Source of the DNA: Mya arenaria
Lineage: Eukaryota; Mollusca; Bivalvia; Myida; Myidae
DNA length: 64,000 bases
NCBI RefSeq assembly: GCF_026914265.1
Contig: NC_069130.1
Location: 46,523,929-46,587,928 of the forward strand
Direction: 5' to 3'
Shown here: in pieces, positions 23,379 through 35,110 of the stretch
Position numbering within the stretch: position 1 is the first letter of the stretch
How the letters are laid out: every line of letters starts with the position of its first letter
The notes under the pieces: generated by a model
What the model was told of the DNA's origin: nothing
Database searches by the model: none
The model's input: only the letters and a program-made list of their open reading frames with translations
Made by a program: the position numbers and the translations under genes

Positions 23379-24290
23379 CGTGTGTCTCGTTGAGTGTATG
23401 TTGCCATGGTGGCGTTGTGTGTCTCGTTATGTGTATATTGCCATGGTGGCGTTGTGTGTCTCGTTGAGTGTATGTTGCCATGGTGGCGTTGTGTGTCTCG
23501 TTGAGTGTATGTTGCCATGGTGGCGTTGTGTGTGTCGTTGAGTGTATATTGCCATGGTGGCGTTGTGTGTCTCGTTGAGTGTATATTGCCTTGGTGGCGT
23601 TGTGTGTCTCGTTGAGTGTATGTTGCCATGGTGGCGTTGTGTGTCCCGTTAAGTGTATATTGCCTTGGTGGCGTTGTGTGTCTCGTTGAGTGTATGTTGC
23701 CATGGTGGCGTTGTGTGTCCCGTTAAGTGTATATTGCCATGGTGGCGTTGTGTGTCTCGTTGAGTGTATGTTGCCATGGTGGCGTTGTGTGTCTCGTTAA
23801 GTGTATATTGCCATGGTGGCGTTGTGTGTCTCGTTGAGTGTATATTGCCATGGTGGCGTTGTGTGTCTCGTTGAGTCTATATTGCCATGGTGGCGTTGTG
23901 TGTCTCGTTAAGTGTATATTGCCATGGTGGCGTTGTGTGTCTCGTTGAGTGTATGTTGCCATGGTGGCGTTGTGTGTCTCGTTGAGTGTATATTGCCATG
24001 GTGGCGTTGTGTGTCTCGTTGAGTGTATGTTGCCATGGTGGCGTTGTGTGTCTCGTTGAGTGTATGTTGCCTTCGTGGCGTTGTGTGTCTCGTTGAGTGT
24101 ATATTGCCAAGGTGGCGTTGTGTGTCTCGTTAAGTGTATATTGCCATGGTGGCGTTGTGTGTCTCGTTAAGTGTATGTTGCCATGGTGGCGTTGTTTGTC
24201 TCGTTAAGTGTATGTTGCCATGGTGGCGTTGTGTGTCTCGTTAAGTGTATGTTGCCATGGTGGCGTTGTGTGTCTCGTGAAGTTGAGTGT
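23379..24290. repeat. 37-bp minisatellite (unit 1)
   Basis: About 24 copies of a 37-bp monomer (GTGTCTCGTTGAGTGTAT, then GTTGCCATGGTGGCGTT). Variants at three sites (GAG/AAG, ATA/ATG, CATGG/CTTGG) form higher-order patterns. As 37 is not a multiple of 3, each frame cycles through all phases. This yields long repetitive Thr/His/Gln-rich frames that are not genes. Confidence 0.95.
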
Positions 24291-25530
24291 TGCTTTGTTG
24301 GCGTTTTGTGGTTCGATGAGTGTCTATTGGACAGTGATTCACTTTTCTTAAAACATTTTATTTTTGTTAAATGTTTGACTGGTACTCTTTTCAAAGTAAT
24401 ATATAATATAATATATGTTAGAAAGACATCATACGATTTCCGTCACGTCCGGTATCAATTTATCAATACACTCTATCATTAATGTCTTGAATGTCAATTT
24501 AAAGACGTCTACACTTTTATCAAAGTTCCATCATATTAAGTTTTGATTTGTTCAATGTATTCAATAACAAAGACAATTTATGGAAAGCCATGAAAATGAA
24601 ATTTAATTTCAAGTAAAATGATAGTTCAGTTTCGTGGTTATTAGATATTGTATCTGTTTATTAAATGGAAGGAGTGAATGTTAACTCTTTAAGCAATGAA
24701 CTTTTACGATTTAAAGAACACTTGGTAGGAAACATTTCATTGGCGTATGCGTGTTGATATTGTGATTGGTCGATTTGCCACACTCACCATTCGACCCTTC
24801 GTTCCATAAGGCCGTACTCAACTTCTCTTCAGATCCCAGTTCCAATACTACGGTATAAACTACAGGGATTTGCCCAGTATCCAAAAATCTACCTAGGCCA
24901 TAATATCAACGGCATCATTTCCGAAGTGACGTCAAGTTAGCCTAACGTTTGAGGCGCTCTTTTGGAAAATATACATTTAACTGCTATTTCATATTCCCTT
25001 TATGCACATAATAAAAATCTGGATTGTTTCTGTGAACGATCCCTATACATTTCAGTTCGTGAATAACACACGTAAATACTTCATATAATTTACAAAATTA
25101 ATATAGCTTTTGAAGTTCACTCGATGAAATATATTACGATCTTACACTGACACAAACAAGTATCCTCTACATAATGCACGCATACCGTTGCGTTATTTCA
25201 TAATTAATTGCGAAACATGTAAAACAACATGACATTGACGACAAATGGCAGTCCACTTATCGATTTTAATAATTTCATGTGATGAAACAAGCGCTCATGG
25301 ATTTTCATATCGTATAACATAATTGTAAGTCTAAACAAAACCTTCAATAAAGTGTTTGACGTCAACAAAATTACAAGCTCAAGAAATGTCCGAGAAATAT
25401 TGACAAACTCGTGCTCCGTCTGTGTTTACGTTTCTTGAAGTCTATAAACTACATGTAGTTGTACCTATATCTCGCCTCTAGAATGATAAACACAACGCCA
25501 TTGGTTCGGGACTGGTCACCCATATTTTTC
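24291..25530. other. conserved unit spacer (unit 1)
   Basis: Matches 9545-10755 in unit 0 and 43376-44604 in unit 2. No supported gene. Confidence 0.4.
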
Positions 25531-25893
25531 TGCACTCTCACAGCTTTAACGTTTTAAATACCTTTATATAGTTTTGTTGTATTGAAACGAGCCAGTTTTT
25601 GCGAAAACCTATGCAAACCAGTCATACAAGACTGCTGACAAAACATTAGATAGCAGATTTTAATATTTAAGTTCAAAAATAGATGTTTTATGCATTTTTC
25701 TTAAGCTGTCAGTATCGGTTTAAGCCATAAAACATTATTTTTAGAACGGAAATATGCAAATCTGCGATCTGATTTTTTGTCAGAAATCTTATATCACTGG
25801 TTTACAGATATATACGCAAAAAGTTGCTCTTTCCACGACAAAATATAAAAAAAAGTTGTAAAAATAGTATATCTGTGAGAGTGCAGTTTTAAC
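25531..25893. mobile_element. MITE family A, copy 3 (unit 1)
   Basis: Terminal repeats TGCACTCTCACAGCTTTAA and ATCTGTGAGAGTGCAGTTTT. Same site as copy 4 in unit 2, next to ACTGGTCACCCATATTT. Unit 0 lacks it there, so insertion occurred after unit 0 split off and before units 1 and 2 separated. Confidence 0.9.
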
Positions 25894-26164
25894 AGTCTAT
25901 TTTATAGTATTGTGTTTATCTTATTTGTTTGTCATTTTGTATATGGATATTTCGCCGTTAGCTTAATGTCACTTGGGTGGTATGCAACTTAAATCAATCG
26001 TATGTCATTTCATTCACTGTATTTGTTTGTTATTTATTTCTCGTGATCCGATACGCTACATCAATCTTAGATCCAATTTAGACCAATATAGAATACCATC
26101 CCTTGTCAACTAAACAGGACAAACATGATGAAACGGAACGACGGAATGAACATGAAAATCGGTC

Positions 26165-26690
26165 GTCCTTCTGCTCATCCGAACGTCGTCGGCCACGTCA
26201 GCGTCGGCGGCAGTTTCTTCGATGTCGTCGGTGTCATTGTCAGTGTCAGTGTTTTCGGTGTCGTTGTTGTCATCGTCAGTGTCAGTGTCGTCGTTATCGT
26301 CGGTTTTAGTACCAGCGTCAGGTTCGTCAGTGTCGTCATCAGTGTAGGTGTCATCGTCGGCGTTAGCATCGTCGGCGTAAGTGTCGTCGGTGTGCGCATC
26401 GGTGTCATGTTCGTTGGCGTCAGCGTTGTCGGTTTCATCGTCATTGTAAGTGTCGTCGGCGTCAGCGTCAGCATCAGCGCCGTCGGTGTCAGCGTCGTCG
26501 TTGTCGTCGGATTAATTCTCATTGTAAATGGCGTCGGTATCAACGTTGTCGTTGTCAACGTCGGCATCAGCGTCGTCGGTGTCAGTGTTATCTGTGTCGT
26601 CGGCGTCAGCATCAGTGTTTTCATTATCAGCGTCGGTTTGAGCGTCGTCGGTGTCGTCGTTATCAGCGTCGTCGGTGTCAGCGTAATTTA
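26165..26690. repeat. GTCGGTGTC low-complexity block (unit 1)
   Basis: Homologue of the unit 0 and unit 2 blocks. A 188-codon Val/Gly frame stays open here, but the unit 2 copy is interrupted. That argues against a conserved protein. Confidence 0.85.
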
Positions 26691-26794
26691 AATGATAAAC
26701 CAGATTAACTACAGTCATTCAAACAGTGAGAATTAATACATGCGCGTTAAGCTCCAAAGTATATAACATTTTTTATATATATTACTAACGAATG

Positions 26795-27173
26795 TTAAGG
26801 GCCGGCCACAATGCAAAAGTAGATGGGGAAGTTGAATAATTAAAACATTAAAACAAAAATGCATGCATCTTTTTAAAAAGCTATCAACACAAAGCCCCAA
26901 GTCATTGTTGATTGGACAGCTCCGATAAATTTGGCAAATAAACGTATTCTTTTTGTATTAAGACATTTCCGGGTAAACGTAATTGCTTTTTGATTGGAAA
27001 TCTGATAAAATATTATTTCGTAAAAATGGCTCAACTTCTAAATACAACATTTTGCAGGGGATATATGAATCATGCTTGTTAAATATTGAACCTCAAAACT
27101 AAATAGAATTGACTTTTTAAACACTCTAAGTTTTGGTTCTTCATCCGAATTTTGGATCGTTGCCGGCCCTTAA
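26795..27173. mobile_element. MITE family B, unit 1 copy
   Basis: TTAAGGGCCGGC terminal repeats with AATG on both sides, as in unit 0. Confidence 0.8.
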
Positions 27174-27787
27174 AATGGTCAGTCTGATGATATTTTGTTA
27201 TATTTCGGCCCATTTAAAGGCATATTTATTCAATTTAAATAAGATTTAACAGACTTAATAATAATGTTTTAATATTCCAAAATAGATGAATAAATGTCGA
27301 AAACAATGGTTCTTATGAAGGATAACGAGTTTATTTGACAGAATTGAGCATAAAACGCAGTATCTCTACTTCATGAGACTATAGTAGAAGTATAATCTTT
27401 TAGCATTCACCAATCATTTAATATTTTTGCTTTTTCTGCTATATAAAAGGCGGTTACAACCTTGTCATGAGAAATTTATATTTTCAATAAATGCATTATT
27501 TAGTAAGTAGTTAAAGGTCTATCAGTCAAAATGTATGTTTGTTATACATGTGTATGTATTGATTTTGAATAAGAGCGTCACTTTATGGGTCTAAGACCTT
27601 CTGGTTAATTATAAATATAACTTGAAACTTGAAACTTTGAAATTAGAATACTAAAGCTTGACTATTGGAAAATTGGGCATTGAAAAATGGGGATTTGTAT
27701 ATTGTCCTTTCCGATAACTTGGTTACTTCCCCTGATTTCTAAGGGAGGCTACTCCATTTCCTACTTCCGGGGAATACATTTTGCAAG

Positions 27788-30345
27788 ATGGCCGACGTAG
27801 ACAATGAGATCACTGGGGCGTGTATGAATAACAATGAGTTGACACCATTTAAGGTCGTCGATTTGAAAAGATACCTTGCGAACCGGAAATTGAATGTATC
27901 AGGTCTTAAATGCGAATTGATTGAGAGGATAAAAGGCGCATATAGACTTTCTATAACTGACAAACGCGTGCTGGAGGAGAGAGATCGGGAAGAAAGAGAG
28001 AGAAGAGCAACCGAACGCTTTATCCTCCCATGTGGCGAGGGTCTTCCACCGCCATCAACACTGAAGGCATGGAAGTCCACTATTGATCTGTTTCCTGCTG
28101 TAGAGGAAAAGGATATATACAACTACATTGTACTGAAAAGAGACTCGAAACGTCAATTGAAGGCGAGGACTTATTATGTGGACGGACATGTACAGAAAGT
28201 TGAGGTATGTCAAATAGTGAGTTTATAATAAGTCTGAGGCTGTTTTTTCTGCCATGTTTACTTCATCTAGTTATATAATTAGCTCAAGGGGACTATTTTG
28301 ACTTGGACATAAAAATAATTTGGTGTGAAAAATGTACTCAACATTTTTATGTAGGCGGGGCTAGCCACAATTAAGGGGGGTGTGGTGGATGCAAGCACAT
28401 GTATGTGTCGAACCACACTGACTATATACTTATCTTAATTTTAAAAAAAATAATGTATTTTGTACAATTTTCATATGTTCTATGATGTATGTTGTTTATT
28501 TATTGTCATTTAAATTAAAATATTATTTATAATTTATTCTTCAGGTCCATCTCATAAGCGAAGAGTGCAGCCACTGTTATGTTCAAGCTTCCGTGCTGCC
28601 ATCATTTCCAACTGCAGACAAAAGAAAGTCACCAGAGTACCAACCCTGGATCCTTCTGTCGAAAGTGACTGGCTGCATACACTCCGCGTTCTGCAACTGT
28701 CCAGCTGGGTAAGTTGAATTAATTTGTGATAAATCAAAGTCTCTGATCTGCATTGATGAAAGGTGTCAAACCCACACACGCTAGGCTATTTTGTCAGTAT
28801 TATCAAATACTTAAACTTGGGGCATTCTTCAAACTATTTCATATCTTCTTATCAAACTTGGTACACTTGTTACAAGAGACAAAAAAGCACATGTTATAAC
28901 TGTCATAATTTTGGCTTTCATGGTTAGCTGAGTTTTGCTATTTTTTTCTGAATGAAAGAACAGGCGAGCTTATGTATTGATTCAATGAACTCCCTTCACC
29001 GTGTTGGTGTTTACTTATGGCACTGTTTGTGTTTTGTATGTTCATGGCCTACCAGGAAATACTAAGTGTAAAATACTGTGTATTCACCTCCATTTTCAAA
29101 CTTTAATGTTTTGGAATATACATGTAAGTATAACAAGTAAAAAGGCACACATGTAAATGAATTTTTTTATTTTCATCTAGTGAAGGTGAATGCTGCAACC
29201 ATATTGGTGCCCTGCTGTATGGACTTGAAGACCTGACGCGTAAAAAAACCCTTGCTCCAACATCCAAACCCTGTGCCTGGAACAACTTCAGCATGCTGTC
29301 TGCACCACGGAAACGTAAGCTGTCGCCTAGGAAATCTGAAGATCTTATGTTCTCAAAGAAGAAACTGTACAACGTGTCAGTACGTAAAGTTTCTGTAAAC
29401 AAAAACCATGAACTGAACTCTATCAATGGATGCACTGTTAACATTGACAGATTTAGGCAGAAACTGGTTGGTTCGAAGTTGAATGTAGGCTGGTTAAAAA
29501 ACTTTGAAATTGAAACAACTGAAAATGAACCAGATCTCCCTGTGTTACATTCTGTGCCATTCAACTACCATGATAGTGTAAACTTGAGGGACAGTTCTAG
29601 TAAGACAGTGTTTTTGGATCATTTTGACTCTTTGAAGCAAAGCGCTGAAGAAATTCAATTAACTGAAATCTTAACAAGGGGCCAAAAAAGTGGGAAATGG
29701 CAAGAGGCCAGAAAAGAACGCCTAACAGCTTCAAACTTTGGCAGCATCTGTCGTAGGAAAGAATCAACTGAACCTGACGGACTCCTGCGGCAGATGTTGT
29801 ATTCCAATTTCACAAGCAAGTACACAGAATATGGAATTAAACATGAGAAGGCTGCAAAGAGAATGTATGCGAAAGCAATGCAAACTGACCACAAAGGACT
29901 AGCAGTTAAAGACAGTGGTCTAGTTGTATGTGCCGACAGACCCTACCTTGGTGCCAGTCCAGATGGGCTTGTGTTCTGTTCACATTGTACAGAAAGTGTT
30001 GGTCTGGTTGAGATTAAGTGTCCTGCCTCTAAGAAATGGAGGATGCAAACGCCTGAGGAATGCTGTGAAGACAATGATTTTTTTTGTCAGTTAGAGAATG
30101 GCAAGGTGTTACTCAAGGAAACACACAAATATTACTACCAGGTCCAAGGGCAGATGGGAATCACCGGGAGGAAATGGTGTGATTTTGTAGTTTGGACATG
30201 TGTAGGTCTTTCTATACAGAGAATTGCATTTTGTGAATCATTTTGGCTGAAAATGTTGTGTCAACTTGACAGATTTTGCCTTGAATCATACATTCCTGAA
30301 CTGTACGCACAACGTGTTAAAAGGGGAATGAGTCTGTTCAATTGA
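27788..30345 (+). CDS. SAP + SWIM + YqaJ-nuclease protein of ISL2EU transposon
   Basis: Three exons: 27788-28204, 28545-28708 and 29181-30345, with donors GAG/GTATGT and CTGG/GTAAGT and acceptors TTATTCTTCAG and TTTCATCTAG. Exon lengths total 1746 nt, giving 581 aa with every phase closing. The ATG has good context (AAGATGG) and lies 84 bp inside the left terminal repeat. Residues 18-50 are a SAP motif (LTPFKVVDLKRYLANRKL, then GLKCELIERI), which usually binds AT-rich DNA. Residues 189-201 are a SWIM zinc finger (CNCPAGEGECCNH, CxC...CxH). Residues 375-520 are a YqaJ/lambda-exonuclease-like nuclease with GIKHE (412-416), ASPDG (452-456), EIKCP (471-475) and YYYQVQGQM (511-519). The D and the E/K of the PD-(D/E)xK core are present, so activity is expected. 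Its role in transposition is unknown. An AATAAA lies at 30506. Confidence 0.9.
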
Positions 30346-30946
30346 TTTGTACATCGTCTAGTTATGTGTTGTTTATACATGTACATTTGAATGATCAATA
30401 ATGGCAATTTATGTGAATATCTTGTTTGCTTTCAGTTATTTTCATAACTATATTCAAAATGAAACTCCAAAAATGACTGTATTGTTACTATAATTTGAAA
30501 CCATGAATAAAAAAGTTGTAAATCCAAATTTTGGGCAGTATTTTGAAAGTATGTGTACTTTTGTCAACATATTGTGATTATGCGATGCTGTAAATCTACT
30601 TTAATTATTTCCTTGTTTTATGTTTGACCTTTTCTACTTTTCCTTTCCATTTATCTAGTTTTCAGGGATGTATTTCTGAGCTTAATAAATGGACATATGT
30701 TTAACCTTTCAAGTGTGTTATTATTGCATTTTGTGTGCAGGATAGTGATAGCGTTTATATTGCCATTGTTTAAAGAAGTAGCTGAGTTTTACTCTAAAAC
30801 AATTGAAGATGTTCAATTGAATATTGGTTTGCATGTAGCTACTGCACGGCCCATAACTCAAGACTGTCGAGTTGTTCTCCTTTTCTGACTTGCTAATTAA
30901 AAACAACAAATGAGTGTTACTTTCTTATGTTTGCAGGGTGCAAAAC
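30346..30946. other. 3' flank of the nuclease gene inside the transposon
   Basis: Contains AATAAA at 30506-30511, a plausible polyadenylation signal. No further gene. Confidence 0.5.
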
Positions 30947-31450
30947 TTAAAGGGGCTATACACCGTGTGATGAAATATCGAAAAAAAAAAGAAACTTGTC
31001 AAAAACTGACATAAACTTGGTATCAATGTGTACAATGCATTGAAACTAACTAACTGAAGTACCACATACCGTAGTATACAATTAATTTATTTTCGCATTA
31101 TTTTTTCCATATTTCTCCATTAATTTTTTTTTACTGGGTATGTATACCTAGTAGAATTCATTCTTATGCGTGATTTGCTAGTTGATGATATCATGGGATA
31201 TAACCAAGTAAGGTATATTAGCTTAAGCATTCATATGGTTTCGGATAAGCCTTCGTAGCAAAGTGGATACAACACTGGACAGCTATTTTGGTGACACTAG
31301 TTCAATCCATAGCTCAATTTTCTTTTACATTTTGGTATTTCTTTACCATTATCATATCAGAAGAGTAAAACATTTTATTAAATAATTTGTCCTGAGATTT
31401 GTTACAGAAAAAAACTTTATTGGTGCCAATCTGGTGTACAGTCCCTTTAA
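30947..31450. mobile_element. nested MITE with an internal tRNA-like segment
   Basis: Ends TTAAAGGGGCTATACACC and (reverse complement) TTAAAGGGACTGTACACC match at 16 of 18 bases. At 31248-31310 the plus strand has a tRNA-like stretch: TTCGTAGCAAAGTGGATA (A-box-like) and TAGTTCAATCC (B-box-like). It sits in the intergenic gap of the ISL2EU element, so it did not break a gene. Confidence 0.7.
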
Positions 31451-32047
31451 ACATTGGGACATATTTAGCATGGGGCTAGTTTTTTTAATCTAATGTATCT
31501 TAAAGTTATCATTTGTCGGGCATTTCAGTTTGATCTATGGCACTCTTGCCTATTCTTATTTCCACTTAGTTCAATTATGAAACTGATATGAAAATGGTTC
31601 ATACTGAAAAATCCTTTAAGCAATTCAATACTAATGATTTGAAGTACGTGGTAGATCAATTACACATGGCAAATAAAAAAAAACTCATTTCAGAGCCAAA
31701 CTTAATAAGTGATCTTTGACTTTTATTCTTAGAAATGTTACAAATAATAAAACCACAAAATACAAAGCAGATGTTTCACAAACAAAAAATTATATCAATA
31801 AATTGATCAGTTAATGCATACATGTTTCAAATCAAATCTTGAAATCCATTCACATGAGCATATTTCCTTATCCATTTTTGTCAAACCTGAATCAAATGTG
31901 TAATCTCATATGTTATCATATAACTTGCTCGAAAAAATGATTTTAAAACAAAATTGTAATTTCATTGTTCTAGTTAGAAGTATACAAGTTTTTATCCCTA
32001 AATCTAATGCTTGATATATACAAACGCTTTCATTGACACATGAGTTA
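31451..32047. other. 3' flank of the transposase gene
   Basis: TTTATT at 31722-31727 gives AATAAA on the minus strand about 320 bp after the transposase stop. Otherwise AT-rich and featureless. Confidence 0.5.
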
Positions 32048-34064
32048 TTATTGAACAAGTGGTGGCCATAGATTTGTCAAATATGTGCATATTTTGAACA
32101 CTTTAGAAATTCTCCTTGACTGTGTTATAGGAATATTGCCATGCAATATTCGAAAGTTCTTGATTCTCTCCATTTGCCTTTCAACATGTATTCGTAAACT
32201 TGCAATATCTTTTGTAAGGAGAACCTCACGTTTAGAGAATTGTTTTCCTTTCTGTTTAAATGGTGGAATAATGAGATGAATGCCTCTTGGAGTAGTAAGG
32301 TCTGTAATAGTGAAACCCTTATCAACCATTATGGCGTCTCCTTCTTCAAGCAAGTCCAAGAGTCCACATTTTTCTGTGAGTTTCTTGTCACTGGTACAGC
32401 CCACCCAACAGTCAGAAACAAAAGTTACAACACCATTTGGGCTTATACCCACCAAAATCTTATGAGTCATGTGAGACTTGTAATCACTGTACATTAAACT
32501 TTTCAAAGAAAGAGAACTGGATGTTTCACTGTAAATTTCAGTGCAGTCGATAATAATTCTAGTGTTAGAATATTTCTCTTTAAATTGTTCAGGCATGTTA
32601 TTTTTCACTACCTCACGAGATGGCCATTGAACAAGAAAGGATAATTGTACATGTAAATAGTTGATCCATCTTTCAACAATGTCACTACATTGTGAAGTGG
32701 ATATGCAAAACCTAGTACCTAGATCTTCAAATAACAGACCTAGACGTAGGCGCATCAGCACCATGAAAAATTCATCCAGAACACTTAGAGTTCTTGGCCG
32801 TCCTCCATCTGAATCTTTATAGTTAAGTTTCCGCCTTGATGTCCGCACTTCAGCTTCATCCTTGATTTCATCAAACAAAGCTTCAAACACAACTCGATTA
32901 GGGATTCCGGTGTAAAAACTGACCAAATCGTCATTGTATTTTACGTCATCATATGTGAGCATAGGTAGCTGACATTGTACACCAAAGTCTCTAGTAGAAT
33001 GTTCTGTTTGTGAACTGAAGTCTGCTGTTTTTCCCAGGAAACTTTCTTCAGTTTGTACTTCCATCACTGCACAGTTGTTCTCAGTCTGTGTGTCACAACA
33101 TCTGAAACATATACAAATTGATCATGTACCCATTTACCACATCTTACATGTACAGTCTGGTAACCCTAACCAAATGTTTGTTTTTTTGGCCTTAAACATT
33201 TACAAACACTTAAATTTTCCTATTTTTGTTAAAGAATGAAGAAAAATGATCAGAAGTAATTAACTTATCAGATCGATTTCATAGCACAAGAAGCAATATA
33301 TATATATATTGAACAATACCTAAAGGACTGATTCTGTGGCTGTAGTACTGGTCCCATGCAGTAATCATGCAGGTGGACAGAGGTATCAATGGCATGCCCG
33401 GAAGGGGATACAAATGACAGTTGTGGCTGTATACTATCATCATTTGACAGTTCTAGGTCTAAATCGTCATTGACCGTATCACCATCATCATCATCACCTA
33501 CGTCTTCATCAAGGAGCTGAAATTGCAAATGAAACTGTATAAGATAAATGTTTTAGTACAAAATCTGCCAGGCTATATGGTACACATTTTTCCAGGCTGT
33601 ATTTGAAAACAATTCTTTAATCATTTCTTAAATTACAAAATTTACAAATAAGTGCTGTGACATTGTTTTTAAGCACCGTTGATATAACATAATTCATTTT
33701 GAGGTGCATGTAAGGAAGAACTTAAACTAATATAAGAAATAAAAAATACCGTTGGCTGGAAGGTTTTGGTAGCACCAGTCTCAGTTGGAAACATAGATGG
33801 AAGTGTATGCTGGAATGAAGGTCCTCTGAAGCCAACAAAATGCTCACTACACAATCGTCTGTGTTCATTCCACTGGAACGATCTCATGACCGTTTTACAT
33901 CGCTGCACCCACACACGTTTTAAACGTTTGTTCTGAGGAAAACGGTGCAATGACACTTTTCTCCCATCAATAACCTTTCCTCTGTAAATTCCTTTACAAA
34001 TACAACAGTACTTAGGGGTTTTCCTGCCCGTTTTCTTTATTAGTTTTGAATCTTTACTTTCCAT
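32048..34064 (-). CDS. THAP-DDE transposase of ISL2EU transposon
   Basis: Three minus-strand exons: 34064-33750, 33516-33320 and 33101-32048. Donors are ACG/GTATTT and TTTAG/GTATTG. Acceptors are GCAATTTCAG and TATGTTTCAG. They total 1566 nt, giving 521 aa with all phases closing. Residues 20-93 form a THAP zinc finger: C20-x2-C23, W52, C72-x2-H75 and a closing LPSMFP. It presumably recognises the terminal repeats. Residues 106-170 are an acidic linker (DEDVGDDDDGD). The C-terminal half is a DDE_Tnp_4-type RNase H fold: D356 in IIIDCTEIY, D431 in IMVDKGF, E478 in HVERQMERIKNF, preceded by a GRPRTLSVLDEF helical region. The triad is complete and no stops occur, so activity is plausible. The gene converges on the nuclease gene. 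Confidence 0.92.
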
Positions 34065-34299
34065 TTTCACTTGTTGCTGTTTACTTCCTGGTTTGTGTAG
34101 TCCCCGGAAGTAAATTTCCGCTTTTTGCGCATGCCCACTTGAAGAGTATTCAGGGAAAGATAATCGAGTTATCGGAAAGGACAATAGATAGCGTCCATGA
34201 TTCTTTATATACATTAGAATCACAGTTCTGTAGTTCCATGGAGTTTGGAGTTTATTTCGGAATATAATAGGCAATATTATACCCTATCTAAATGTGTTT

Positions 34300-35110
34300 C
34301 TTCTTTATATAAGTATAAAACCGATCGGTCCGAATATCACTGTATAAAAAGTGTATTTAAAATAAATCCAGTTTTATGACGTCAGCGGTCCATATCATAT
34401 TTTGGCCGGTCCGGACCTCGCAAAAATATAATATGGACCGCTGACGGCATACTATAAGGACCGATCAAAAATCTGGTGAGTGCAGCATACGATTTTCAAA
34501 ACGACGAACAATCGTCGCAAGAAAACATCATTTGCTTTTTTCAATAAAACACATCAAAAGCACATTAAAATATTGAATGGTTATATGAAATAATCGGTAT
34601 AATAAAAGAAAGACTATCATCAATTCGGGCAATATGGCATTACAAGGACCGGCCATGTGACCCTCAGTGTCGTGTAATATTTCCTTAATATGCTCATGCG
34701 AACACGAAATAATAACATATGTTAATGCAAATAACATTTAAGAAATATTACACACCACTGTATTCACCTTGGGGGGCTGACTGACCGAGCTTATAATGCC
34801 ATATGACCCGAAGTGTTGTGTTATATTTCTTATATTATACCGAACACTTTTCATTACAAGACAATATTTTTAAAGCGATTTAAATGTGTTTTATTTAACA
34901 ATCTGATAATGTTTACTTGCGACAATATTTTGCCGTTGTGAAAATAGCAAGCCGCACTAACCAATCGTATGACGTCAGCGGTCCATATTACATTTTTGGC
35001 GAGGTCAGGACCGGCCAAAAATATAATATGGACCGCTGACGTCATAAAACCGGATTTTCATCAAAATACAGTGATATACGGACCACAGCGAGATTATATA
35101 TATAAAGAAG
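34300..35110. mobile_element. fold-back element with TGACGTCA palindromes (unit 2)
   Basis: Outer arms CTTCTTTATATA, ATATCACTGTAT and TTTTATGACGTCAGCGGTCC are mirrored at the right end (GGACCGCTGACGTCATAAAA). Inner palindromes at 34376-34450 and 34970-35050 are built from GGCCGGTCC cores. The unit 3 copy (46884-47393) has lost about 300 bp internally. No coding capacity. Confidence 0.8.

Larger units (their letters stand above)
16858..27705. repeat. tandem unit 1 (left edge truncated)
   Basis: Collinear with 35275-46768 and 47556-55395. Private differences: a 650-bp insertion at 20684-21333; absence of about 430 bp of LINE sequence (40420-40845 in unit 2); no GCGGCC element at about 17885; and no 477-bp insertion seen in unit 2 at 35487-35963. 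These fix the order of events. The right end abuts the ISL2EU transposon. Confidence 0.9.
27704..34183. mobile_element. intact autonomous DNA transposon, ISL2EU (IS4EU) type
   Basis: Terminal inverted repeats start TGTCCTTTCCGATAACT on both ends and extend about 24 bp with two mismatches, then continue imperfectly. Two convergent spliced genes lie inside: SAP-SWIM-YqaJ nuclease (plus) and THAP-DDE transposase (minus). Both are uninterrupted. Outside the ends AT stands on each side. The empty site at 46765-46770 (GTATATAGATAG) shows that a single AT was duplicated. As I recall, ISL2EU elements have a 2-bp AT duplication and encode a DDE transposase plus a YqaJ protein, so family, genes and target agree. 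A 0.5-kb MITE sits between the two genes. The element looks whole and young. Confidence 0.88.

Noticed and set aside
23275-24394. Long Thr/His/Gln-rich open frames (also at 9185-9605 and 42669-43471)
   Set aside because: They are translations of the 37-bp minisatellite, which lacks stops in several phases. There is no start context or conservation beyond the repeat.
31248-31312. tRNA gene inside the transposon
   Set aside because: Degraded arms; embedded in a MITE with TTAAAGGG ends.
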